A stretch of 64,000 nt of DNA from positions 23,511,501 through 23,575,500 of the forward strand of contig NC_065577.1 in the NCBI RefSeq assembly GCF_937616625.2, given 5' to 3'. Below are positions 24,351-35,400 of this stretch, piece by piece. The position numbers and the translations under genes were made by a program. The stretch comes from Mercurialis annua (lineage: Eukaryota; Streptophyta; Magnoliopsida; Malpighiales; Euphorbiaceae). Under the pieces are notes generated by a model. That model was not told the DNA's origin. It made no database searches and saw only the letters and a program-made list of their open reading frames with translations. Positions within the stretch are counted from its first letter, which is position 1. The number at the start of each line of letters is the position of its first letter.

Positions 24351-25734
24351 ATGAATACTCGTAGGCGTGCTGCAGCTCAGGCTGAGGCTGAAGCTGATGA
24401 CGCTATGTCGATTGAGGTTGACCAGCATGAACTAGAGGTTCAAGTTGGCAGAGGACGTGCAGGTGGAGTTCCGGCTGGTAGAGGCCGAGCTGGCAGAGGT
24501 CGGGGTGGCAGAGGCTAGGCTGCTGGAGGTAGAGGTATGGGACGTGGTGATGCAGGCGTTCAGGCACCAGGTGTACCACAAGCTCCTATTGATCCATTTG
24601 ACTTCACGACATTTATGGCTGGGATCACTGCACTCCAAAATAATCAAGTGCAACTGCAGGCAGGACAGATCGCCATGCAGAACCAGTATGCTATGCTGGG
24701 ACAGATTGTGCAGCAACAGGTACCACAAGCTGGTGGTGTTGCGGTTGGTGGTGCTGGAATCACTGACAAAGACTTGGTGTTGGCTTATTTAAGGCTGAAG
24801 CCGACTGAGTTTGCGGGCGACGGCGACGCCCTAGACTTTCTGGAGGAGGTTGAGCAGAATGCTCAGAGACTACAGGCTTCGAGAGACAGACCGTTATGTT
24901 AGTGGAGATGTCCTTGAAGGGTGCTGCAAATGACTGGTTTTGCAGGGAGATTCCCGCAGTTATGGATACTATTACATGGGCGGACTTTGTGACACAATTC
25001 AAGGAATTTTATCTACCTTTCTCAGTGACAGAAGGTTTCAGAGACAGACTGCTGGTTCTGAGAAGAGGAGACAGATCGGTACATGAGTACACTACTGAGT
25101 TTGTGAGACTGAGTCGCTTTGCCCCAGATCTGCAGACAGAACAGCAGAGGGCGAATGACAGATACGTGAAGGGTCTGGGTGCTGACTTTATTAGTCTTCT
25201 GACTGAGACCACCAAGGAATTTTCTGCTGTAGTGGACAGTGCCCGTCGGATGGAGGCAAATTTACTGCACTTTGGGAAAATGACTGAGGCGAAGAAGGCG
25301 AGCGGTGTTGTTCAGAGTAGTGGGCAACAGGGTGGTAGCAGCAGCTATCAGCACAAGCCTTCCCAGTACAAGAGTCAGAAAGGGGGTGTTCGAAAAGGGT
25401 ATCATCCGTATTCTCACAGTTCTGGTTATAGTGGGAGTAGCTGTGGATCTGGTCGCGGTTACAGTGGTACTTTTAGCGTCCAGTTTTGTCAGAACTGCAG
25501 GTGCAGACATTCGGGACATTGCACAGTGGCACCAGGTAGTTGCTATGCTTGTGGCCAGCAGGGTCACTTTGCTAGGGAGTGTACGTCATCTGGACAGCAG
25601 ATGTCATCGGTTAGTGTTGCTCAGCCGTTCTTTCAGCAGTAGAGACCTGTTTTCACTCCTTCGGCAGGGTATTCTCAACCTGCCGCTTCGTTTGGTGGCC
25701 AGCGGGGCCGTGGTTCAGGAGGGCGTGGTTTTGT
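24351..25734 (+). pseudogene. Degenerate gag (capsid/nucleocapsid) of element 1
   Basis: The start ATG at 24351 opens a protein like that of element 2: a short acidic N-terminus, a Gly-Arg-rich stretch, the retrotransposon Gag core (EMSLKGAANDWF, then LPFSVTEGFRDRL) and a nucleocapsid with a CCHC zinc knuckle (CYACGQQGHFAREC) preceded by a second Cys/His cluster (CQNCRCRHSGHC). It is broken by a TAG at 24516, a frameshift at about 24882-24895 inside the QAS-DR junction, a TAG at 25640 where element 2 has CAG, and another frameshift near 25735 in the glycine-rich linker. Gag would form the cytoplasmic virus-like particle. It cannot give a full-length product now. Confidence 0.9.
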
Positions 25735-27231
25735 GGCCGTGGGAACGGTGGTAGAAGCTCGGGTAGTTACAGTTCTTCTCAGGCACCACCGCAGGGACAT
25801 GTTCAGGCCAGAGTATTTGCTCTGACTTCTCAGGATGCTCGTGCATCAAACGCCGTGGTGCAAGGTACTATTCGCATTTCATTTGTAGAAGCCTCAGTCT
25901 TATTTGATGCGGGTGCAACACACTCTTTTGTTTCTTCGAGTTTTGCTGCTAAGTTGGGTGTGACACCATCTAGGTTGTTAGAGCCTTTATCTGTATCTAC
26001 GCCTTTGTCTGAAAGTGTTGTGGTGGACGTGGTCTATCCGTCTTGTTCTGTGGTTATACATGGTAGGGATCTTAGTGCTGATTTGACTATGCTTGACGTA
26101 TTATCTTTTGATGTCATCTTGGGGATGGATTGGCTTTCACGCCATTTTGCTTCTATCGACTGTCGAGGGAAGTCGGTATTGTTTGGGATTCCTGGTGATA
26201 TGCCTTTTTCCTTCCAAGGAGAAAAGACAGAAGCACCTAAGAATCTAATTTCGGCGATCAAGGCCAAGCGTATAATGGGCAAGGGTTGCCAGGCTTTCTT
26301 AGCAGTGGTTCGTGATTTAGAGGGTGACAGTGGTGATGTGCAAAGTGTTCCGATAGTGAATGAGTTCACTTATGTGTTTCCAGAGGAGTTGCCTGGATTT
26401 CCACCTGATCGTGACATTGAGTTCTGTATCGATGTTGCTCCGGGAACAGCTCCTATTTCGATACCTCCGTATCGGATGGCTCCTGCAGAGCTGAAAGAGC
26501 TGAAGGAACAGTTACAGGAATTGCTTGATAGTGGTTTTATCAGACCGAGTACTTCTCCGTGGGGTGCTCCTGTATTGTTTGTCAAGAAGAAGGATGGGTC
26601 ATTTTGGTTGTGTATTGACTACAGACAGCTGAACAAGGTTACTATCAAGAACCGGTACCCTCTTCCTCTTATTGATGATTTGTTCGACCAGTTGGAGGGT
26701 GCTAAGTGCGTTTCGAAGATTGACTTGAGATCCGGGTATCATCAACTTCGGATTCGAGACGTCGATGTGCCGAAGACTGCTTTCAGAACGCGGTATGGGC
26801 ATTTCGAGTTTTTGGTCATGTCTTTCGGGTTAACCAACGCACCAGCAGCGTTTATGGATATGATGAACCTGGTATTCAAGCCGTTTCTGGATCAATTCGT
26901 CATTGTGTTTATTGATGACATACTGATTTACTCTCGGAGCGAGGAGGAGCATGCTTTCCACTTGAGAACGATACTGCAGACTTTGCGTGAGCATCAGCTG
27001 TATGCTAAGTTCTCGAAGTGCAAATTCTGGCTGGATCAAGTTACCTTCTTAAGACACGTGGTGTCAAAGGATGGGATCAAGGTTGAGCCGAAGAAGATTG
27101 AGGCGGTTATGGATTGGCAGAGGCCGAGGTCAATTACCGAGATCAGAAGTTTTCTGGGGTTAGCTGGCTACTATCATCGGTTCGTGTAGGATTTCTCCAG
27201 AATATCTGCACCGATGACTAAACTGACATAG
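25735..27231 (+). pseudogene. Degenerate protease and reverse transcriptase of element 1
   Basis: This frame runs from the end of the Gag linker through an aspartic protease with its active-site motif DAGATHSF (D codon 25906) and the later ILGMDWL motif, into reverse transcriptase with [14 protein letters not shown] and the catalytic FIDDILIYS at 26908-26934. Both domains look complete in frame, with some unusual substitutions compared with element 2 (SFR to SFW, FLGHVV to FLRHVV), each explained by one C-to-T or G-to-A change. Stops at 27187 (TAG after HRFV) and 27229 (TAG before KGV, CAG in element 2) cut it from RNase H. In the intact family these enzymes are released from one polyprotein. 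Confidence 0.9.
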
Positions 27232-29252
27232 AAGGGTGTTAAGTTTGAGTGGACTGACACGTGCGAGGCGAGCTTTGAGAAGCTCAAAGAGATTTTGACT
27301 ACAGCTCCTGTGTTAGCTTTGCCATCTGGCATTGAGGGGTTCACTGTGTATTGTGATGCCTCTCGTATCGGTTTGGGGTGCATTCTGATGCAACATGGTA
27401 AGGTGATTGCCTATGCTTCTCGCCAGCTGAAGAAGCATGAGGTGAATTATCCTACTCACGATCTAGAGTTAACAGCTGTAGTTTTTGCTCTCAAGATTTG
27501 GAGGCACTATTTACACGGTGCGACTTGCGAGATCTTCACTGATCATAAGAGTCTGAAGTACATTTTTGATCAGCGTGAGCTGAATCTGAGACATCGGAGA
27601 TGGTTGGAGTTACTGAAAGACTATGATTGTACTATTCAGTACCATCCGGGTAAGGCTAATGTGGTAGCCGATGCGTTGAGTCGCAAGTCTTCGGGCAGTT
27701 TGGCCCATATTTCTGAGGTTGGGAGGAGACCCATGGTTCGTGAGTGGCATAGTCTGTTAGCTTCGGGATACGGATTTCAGGTTTCGCAGAGAGGTTGTTT
27801 ATTGGCACAGTTGCAGGTGCAACCAGTTTTGATTGATAGGATCAAAGCTTCACAAGCTAAGGATCCACAATTGAAACGGATTATGGATGAGATCCATCTG
27901 GATGGGAATTCTGAGTTTATTCTGGCGGATGGAGTTCTCAGGTACGGTTCTCGACTGTGTGTTCCGGATTCGGATGGTTTGAGAGACCAGATTTTGGAGG
28001 AAGCGCACAAGTCAGCTTACAGTGTTCATTCGGATTCTACCAAGATGTACCATGATCTCAAGGGTACGTACTGGTGGAGCGGTATGAAAAAGGATGTTGC
28101 AGAGTTTGTGTCGAAGTGTTTGACTTGCCAGCAGGTAAAGTTAGAGCATCAGAGACGTTTGGATATCTGCAACCGCTACCTATTCCAGAGTGGAAATGGG
28201 AGCGAATCGCTATTGACTTTGTGGCTGGTTTGCCACGTACCCGACAGGGGTATGATTCGATTTGGGTGATAGTTGACCGTTTGACCAAGTCAGCTAATTT
28301 TTTACCGATCAAGGTTAGTTATCAGGCTTCGAAGTTGAACCAGTTGTACATCGATCGGATTGTGAGTCTCCATGGTGTACCAGTGTCGATAGTTTCGGAC
28401 AGAGGTTCAGTTTTCACCTCTCGGTTTTGGAAGGCGATGCAGGAATCTTTGGGTACGAGATTGGATTCCAGTACTGCTTTTCATCCTCAGACTGACGGTC
28501 AGTCTGAAAGGACTATTCAGACTTTGGAGGACATGCTCAGGATGTGTGTTTTGGATTTTCAGGATAGCTGGGATACTCATTTGCCTTTGATTGAGTTTTC
28601 CTATAACAACAGTTACCACACTAGTATCGAGATGGCACCTTATGAGGCTTTGTACGGGCGCAAGTGTCGATCTCCTATCTGTTGGGAGGAGGTTGGCGAG
28701 CGCAAACTTTCGGGAGCAGAGATTATTCAGATTACCTCAGAGAAGGTACCATTGATGAAGCGGAGATTGGAGACAGCTTTTAGTCAACATAAGAGTTATG
28801 CTGATCCGAAGAGAAAAGACATGGAGTTTCGGGTTAAAGATTTCGTGTTTCTTTGGGTTTCGCCTATGAAGGGCGTTGTGCGTTTCGGTGTTAAGGGGAA
28901 GTTAGCACCGAGGTATGTTGGTCCGTATGAGATCATTGAGCGTATTGGAGCAGTGGCGTACAAGTTAGCGTTGCCACAAGATATGTCGTTGGTTCACCCA
29001 GTGTTTCACATTTCCATGTTGAGGAAGTGTATCTCTGATCCTTCTCACGTGATAGTACCACAGAGTGTTGAAATTGACCATGAGTTATCTTACGAGGAGC
29101 AGCCTGTAGAGATTGTTGATACGCAGGTTCGTAAGTTATGGAGTAAGGAGATTCCGATGGTCAAGGTTCTTTGGCGGAACCATTATGTTGAGGAGTGCAC
29201 TTGGGAGACCGAGTCGGATATGCGGAGTCGCTATCCTTTTCTTTTTCCTTGA
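27232..29252 (+). pseudogene. Degenerate RNase H, integrase and chromodomain-like tail of element 1
   Basis: After the 27229 stop the same frame continues through the RT connection, RNase H ([27 protein letters not shown]) and the integrase zinc domain (HKSAYSVH then CLTCQQ). A one-base loss at about 28157, just after LEHQR, shifts the frame; the remainder reads on to the stop at 29250. It includes the integrase core with its D, D-35-E residues (IAIDF, IVSDRGS, GQSERT), the GPY module (RYVGPYEI) and the terminal MVKVLWRNH to PFLFP region typical of group II chromodomains. Those tails are thought to guide integration to heterochromatin, which agrees with the satellite location. Non-functional as one protein. 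Confidence 0.9.
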
Positions 29253-29372
29253 GGTACGAAAATTATTTGCTATGTGAATTTTTGTGAGTTTTACTTGTGT
29301 TTGTGTTATTTTAAGTGTTATGTGTTAATTGTGATTAATTTCGAGGACGAATTTTTAATAAGTTGGGGAGAA
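29253..29372 (+). other. 3' untranslated region and polypurine tract of element 1
   Basis: The 120 bases between the pol stop and the 3' LTR contain the conserved TTTCGAGGACGAATTTTTAA stretch and the polypurine tract TTGGGGAGAA at 29363-29372, immediately before the LTR. The tract primes plus-strand DNA synthesis. Element 2 has the same arrangement, inverted, at 56894-56906. Confidence 0.88.
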
Positions 29373-32300
29373 TGTAATTTCACGTAAAATTTTAAAAATT
29401 TAAATTGCGAGTTCCAATGACATTTTAGTAGTTTTACGTATATTCAACTCGTTTTGTGATTGGATTTAAAAATGGGTTAATTCTAGTCCGGGTTTCGAAA
29501 AGGGTTAATTAAAGTCCGGGTTTCGAAAATATATATTTAAAAAAATAAAAAATTATTATCCGGGTTGGTTTTCGGTCCAACCAGAAATGGTTGGACCAGA
29601 TCTCGTTGAACCGAGGTTCAAACGAGACCTGGTCTCATACGAGAAGTGCAGGTCTCGTACGAGACCTGCGGTTTGTTAGCAGGTCTCGTTCGAGACCCAC
29701 AGGTCTCAAACGAGACCTGTTCAATCTCAGCAGGTCTCGTTCGAGACATGCTGCGAGATTTCAGGGGGGCAATTTTGCCCCCTGAATTCTCTCGATCTAT
29801 CCGCGTTTTAAAAACGCTTTCTGAACCAAATATCTCCACCACACTTCCAACTAACCCTAGCCGCCATCTTTTCCTTTTTTCGCTGAGAAACCATCGATCA
29901 AAATCTCATCTGAAGTTGCTACCATAGGTGAGTTTTTGAAACCTTTAAATTATGTTTTGGCTGAAAACGACCCTTTCGTATTCTGGATCGTTCTCACTCA
30001 TTTTAATGTTATTTTCAGTTCTGAAACGTTCCAGTCGAAGAAGACTCACGTATCTACAAATCCCAATTTTCGTTTTGTAAAATGGTACGTTATATTACTC
30101 GTATCAATCGCCGCCGTTGTATCGTTTTAAGTTATTTTCAGTTTTGAGTTTTAAACGATACCTTCGTATTTTAATTTGTTAGGCAGCCGTTCGGAGGTCA
30201 AAATTAATTCTGTTTGTTTCCCGTGAAAGTAGACTCACGCATCTACGTTTCTCGTATCAATCGCCGCCGTCTCACCATACTTAGTTGTTCGTATCCAAGT
30301 TTGTTTTGAAATATTGTTACTGCCGAATCAACTATTCATTCTTAGGTTTTGTTTTGATATCTTAATGGTATTAATCTATGGGTTATTGGTTTGTTAAGTG
30401 TTAGATTTCTGTTTTGCGTTTTGAGGTTTCGGTTTGGATTGTTCTTCGTTGTTCTTGGTTTCAAGCTTTTGTAAATGGATTCTATTGAATTTGGTTTCGT
30501 TTGATTTCATTAGCTTGATTCATGTGTCTTACTTGGAGTGTTGATCTTGATTATGTGTTGTTTTATTAAGTATTGATTCATTAATATAGGATAAAAATTA
30601 GTAAAGGGAAGGTTAAGAAAGATTGACATGATTTTTGAATTATGAAGTTTGAATTCGTTTTATGGTTCTGCAATATTAAGTTTGGTAAAATTGAAGAAGA
30701 TGATGAGTTGTCCTTGTCCTATTGGTTCTATTTATTTGCTTTTGGCTAAATGGTGATTTCAGTCATTGAGTTTTTGTATCTTAAATCTATTGATTCCTAA
30801 ACTTATCTTTTAACTATTTTAAATAATTTTTAAATTTCAATTTACGAAATTGGTTTCAACTTATTAATTAGCGGTTTAAATAATAATATTATTTATAATT
30901 TGAAATTACTCTAGGCTTTAATATTTTTAAAATTTAAATTAATATTAAACTTATATTGGACTATATAAGATTTTATAATTGATTATATTAAATAAAAATT
31001 TGGGGATTTCATTTAATTTGAAAGTTTGTCAAAATTAGTAATATTATTTTAAGACCTAAAAAAAATATTCGTGTTATTTAAAATTAAATTAATAATTATT
31101 TAATTGTTGAATTGATATTTTTGGCTTAGAATGCCTTTGAAATTAAATTTATATTTTGCTTATTTTGTTATTTAATTATTTGCGATACTTGCCGGTAATA
31201 ATCAATTACTTGGGTTTCAAGCTATTGAGTTCTATTTTGATAACGATTACTATTTTAGTAAATATTAAATTATAAACTGTGGTTTATAACTCTGGTTTTA
31301 TGGTCGGGTCGGGTTAGACTTGGGTCGCCCGACATGTGGGATTAGCCTGGTAGTTTTAAGAAACTCGGCTACCCCACTATTTGAGAAAAGGATTTTATTT
31401 ATTAATTAAATATTATTTAATTAATATTTTCGGATGATTTTTAAATATGAACTCAATAGGCTTGATTTATTTACGGCATTATAATTTAAGTGAGATTGTG
31501 TTTCTCTGTGTTTCTATCTGGATTATTATTTGTGCTAGTCCTACGTGGTGTCTAGTATTCTTAGAGTTAGGGGTTGGAGCGATTTTAACGTATGATTTAT
31601 TTTTAGACTCTTCGACTACTCGCGCTCCGGAGTCGGCCAGGGTTAGCTGTTTGCCAAGATCACGTGTATAAGCAAGCAGTGAGTTTGTAGTGCTATTTAC
31701 CGCCTTATTAAGTACCGCATCGTATTTTAATATTATAAATGTTTGTGAACTGTTTATACGGATTATGGATCTGGATTGAAACGAGCTACTCGATAGGCTT
31801 GTATCGAGACTGTGTGCACCGGTAAGTACTCTGCAAAACGGCAGACAAAAGTCTTGCTTACGCTGGTATATTTATATGACGAGGATTTGTTTCCGTCCAC
31901 TCTGGGTTTCTCGGTATGCTATGTCATACTTACGCTGGGATCATTTCAATACTGTTTTCCATAATCATATTATATTAGTATAAAAAATGTTTTGATTTAA
32001 GGGTTTTAAACTTAATAAATGTAAATAGTATTGCGAACTCATCTCAGTATATCTGACCCCGTTGTTTTCCCAAATTTTCCAGGTTTATGATTTGGAAGCT
32101 GGTCCACTCCGATTCTTTTGATTCCTCGGAGGTTTTCATGTTGTTAAACTAGTTTCTGTTTTCGAACTCTTAGACCGCAGTAGAACTAGTTATTTATTTC
32201 ATTTGATATTACACTTTGGAATTGTCGGTATATTCGGTTATTTATATTTTGCATGATTACACTGGAATATTTTATTATTATATTAAGCCATGCTGTGGAA

Positions 32301-32496
32301 TATTTAAGATACTTAAGTTATTTATATTAGAACTGTATTATAAATTGTTAGAATTAGGTTGGAGTCTCGGTTGCCCCCGAGCAGTTTTCTGCAGGTTTAA
32401 ATGTTTATTTGATTTCCGCGAGGCTTGCTACGAGTTTTGGTATAACCATACCCATACCCTAGCGCCGGTCACAATTCATGAAGTTGGGCCGTGACA
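29373..32496 (+). mobile_element. 3' LTR of element 1
   Basis: 3124 bp, starting TGTAATTTCACG and ending GGGCCGTGACA. It keeps the segment 29975-30347 deleted from the 5' LTR, including a twice-repeated CTCGTATCAATCGCCGCCG. Point differences and small indels separate it from the 5' LTR throughout, so the element has been in place for some time. Reading frames 31447-31671 and 32216-32494 match those of the other LTR only as copies. Confidence 0.92.
29574..29753. repeat. Palindrome array in 3' LTR of element 1
   Basis: Same order of inverted repeats as in the 5' LTR: GGTCCAACC/GGTTGGACC, the GGTCTCGTT/AACGAGACC stem, GCAGGTCTCGTACGAGACCTGC (29648-29669) and two more AGGTCTCG/CGAGACCT units. 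Here the 29648 unit is perfect, while the matching 5' LTR unit has changed bases. Confidence 0.86.
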
Positions 32497-35400
32497 CGTT
32501 TGGCTTAAATTGCTAAAAAGGTGAAACTCTTGGATTTGTTTCGCAACATTTTAAACGTTTGGCTGAAATTGCTAAAAAGGTGAAATGCTTGGTTTTGTTT
32601 CCTAACTTTTGGCTAAAATCGCAATAAAAGTGAAACGCTAAAAAGGTGAAATGCTTGGTTTTTATCGTACCGTTCGTAAACGTTCTGCTTAAATCGTAAA
32701 AAAGGTGAAACGTTTGGATTTGTTTCGTAATGTTTGTAAACGTTTGGCTTAAATTGCTAAAAAGGTGAAACGCTTGGATTTGTTTCGTATCGTTTGTAAA
32801 AGTTTGGCTTAAATTTCTAAAAAGGTGAAACTCTTGGATTTGTTTCGTAACGTTCTAAACGTTTGGCCTAAATTGCTAAAAAGGTCAAATGTTTGGTTTT
32901 GTTTCGTAACGTTTCTAAATGTTTGGCTTAAATCGCTAAAAATGTGAAATGTTTGGATTCGTTTCGTAACGTTTTAAACGTTTGGTTTTGTTTCGTAACG
33001 TTTCTAAACGTTTGTCTTAAATTACTAAAAAGGTGAAACGTTTGGATTTGTTTTGTAACGTTTTTGCTTAAATTTCTAAAAAGGTGAAACGCTTTGATTT
33101 GTTTCGTAACGTTTGTAAACGTTTGGCTTAAATTGCTAAAAAGGTGAAACATTTGGATTTGTTTCATCACGTTTGTAAACGTTTGGCTTAAATTGCTAAT
33201 TAAGTGCAACGCTTGGATTTATTTCGTAACGTTTCTAAACATTTGGCTTAAATTGCTAAAAAGATGAAACGCTTGGATTTGTTTCGTATCGTTTGGAAAC
33301 GCTTGGATTTGTTTCGTATCGTTTGGAAACGTTTGGTTTTGTTTTGTAACTTTTGGATTTGTTTCGTAATGTTTGTAAACGTTTGGCTTAAATCGCTAAA
33401 AAGGTGAAACGCTTAGATTTGTTTCGTGACGTTTGTAAATGTTTGTTTTAAATCGCTAAAAAGCTGAAATGTTTAGATTTGTTTCGTAACATCTGTAAAC
33501 GTTTCGATTAAATTGCTAAAAAGGGTTTCGTAACGTTTTAAAGGTTTAGATTAGTTTCGAGACGTTTGTAAACGTTTTGCTTAAATCGCTAAAAAGGCGA
33601 AATGTTTGGATTTGTTTTGTAATGTTTGTAAACTTTTGGCTTAAATCACTAAAAAGGTGAAACGTTTGGATTTGTTTCGTAACGTTTGTAAACGTTTGGC
33701 TTAAATCGCTAAAAAGGTGAAACGTTTGGCTTAAATCACTAAAAAGGTGAAACATGTGGATTTGTTTGGCAACGTTTGTCTTAAATTGCTAAAAAGGTGA
33801 AATGGTTGGTTTTGTTTCGTAACGTTTGTAAACGTTTAGCTTAAATTTTTAAAATGGTGAAACGCTTGGATTTGTATTGTAACGTTTGTAAACATTTGGC
33901 TGAAATTACTAAAAAGGTGAAATGCTTGGATTTTTTCGGATTGTTTTTAAGCGTTTAGCTTAAATTGCTAATAAGGTGAAACGCTTCGATTTGTTTCGTA
34001 GCGTTTATAAACATTTGGCTTAAATTGCAAAAAAGGTGAAACACTTGGTTTTGTTTCGTAACGTTTGTAAAGGTTTGGCTTATATCACTAATAATGTGAA
34101 ACGTTTAGATTAGTTTCATAACATTTTAAACGTTTGGTTTATTTTCGTAACGTTTGTCTTAAATCGCTAAAAAAGGTGAAACGTTTTGATTTGTTTCATA
34201 ACGTTTGTAAGCGTTTGGCTTAAATTGCTAAAAAGGCGAAACGTTTGGATTTGTTTCGAAACATTTGTAAACGTTTGCAAATCGCTAAAAAAGTAAAACG
34301 TTTGGATTTGTTTAGTAACGTTTGTAAACATTCGGTTTAAATTGTTAACAAAGGCGAAACACTTGAATTTGTTTCGTAACGTTTTTAAACGTTTGACTTA
34401 AATCGCTAAAATGGAAACACATTTGGATTTGTTTCGTAACGTTTGTAAATGTTTGCCTTAAAGCGCTAAAAAGGTGAAACGTTTGGATTTGTTTCGTAAC
34501 GTGTGTAAACGTTTGGCTTAAATTGCTAAAAAGGTGAAACGTTTGGATTTGTTTTGTAAACTTTGTAAAAGTTTGGTTTAAATCGTTAAAAAGAGGTAAC
34601 GTTTCTAAAAGCTTGGCTTAAATCGCTAAAAGGTGAAACACTTGAATTTGTTTTGTAGCGTTTGTACACGTTTTGCTTAAAGTGCTAAAAAGGTGAAACA
34701 CTTGAATTTGTTTCGTAACGATTGTAAACTTTTGGCAAAAATCGATAACAAGGGGAAATACTTGGATTTGTTTCGTAACGTTTGTAAACGTTTGGCTTAA
34801 AATGCTAAAAAGGGGAAACGTCTGGAATTGTTTTGTAAATTTTGTAAACGTTTGGCTTAAATCGCTAAAAAGGGAAAACGTTCGTAAACGCTTGGCTTAA
34901 ATTACTGAAAAGGTTAAACACTTGGATTTGTTTCGTAACGTTTGTAAACGTTTGTTCTAAATTTCTAAAAAGATGAAACGCTTGGATTTTTTTCGTAATG
35001 TTTGTAAATGTTTGGTTTAAATTTCTAAAAAGGTCAAACATTTGGATTTGTTTCATAACCTTTGTAAATGTTTGGCTTAAATAGCTAAAAATTTGAAACG
35101 TTTGGATTTGTTTTGTAAAGTTTGTAAACGTTTGGCTTAAATCGCTAAAAAGGTGAAACGTTTTGATTTGTTTCGTAACGTTTGTAAACGTTTGGCTTAA
35201 ATAGCTTCAAAGGTGAAATGTATGGATTTGTTTCGTAACGTTTGTAAACATTTGGCTTAATTCGCTAAAAAGGTGAATTGTTTGGATTTGTTTTGTAATG
35301 TTTTTAATCGTTTGGCTTAAATCGCTAAAAAGGTGAAATGCTTGGATTTTTTTCATAACGTTTGTAAATGTTTGGCTTAAATTGCTAAAAAGGTGAAACG

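Larger units (their letters stand above)
21195..32496 (+). mobile_element. Complete degenerate Ty3/gypsy chromovirus (Tekay/Del-like), element 1
   Basis: An 11.3-kb LTR retrotransposon inserted in the satellite. In order it has a 5' LTR (21195-23994), an initiator-methionine-tRNA primer site, a gag-pol region in the order gag, protease, reverse transcriptase, RNase H, integrase and a C-terminal chromodomain-like tail, a polypurine tract, a 3' LTR (29373-32496) and a 5-bp target duplication. The domain order and C-terminal tail put it among chromoviruses; Tekay/Del is my best lineage guess from long LTRs and protein motifs. The coding region is broken, so it is non-autonomous today. LTRs differ at many sites plus one large deletion, indicating an older insertion than the element at 53807. 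Confidence 0.93.

Noticed and set aside
24432..24728. Frames overlapping gag-pol of element 1 on the other strand or other frames (also 25262-25567, 26034-26369, 28407-28619)
   Set aside because: Shadows of the degenerate gag-pol frame.
33661..33720. CENP-B-box-like motif in the monomer (TTTCGTAACG...)
   Set aside because: The TTCG start is present, but the required later A and CGGG positions do not fit.
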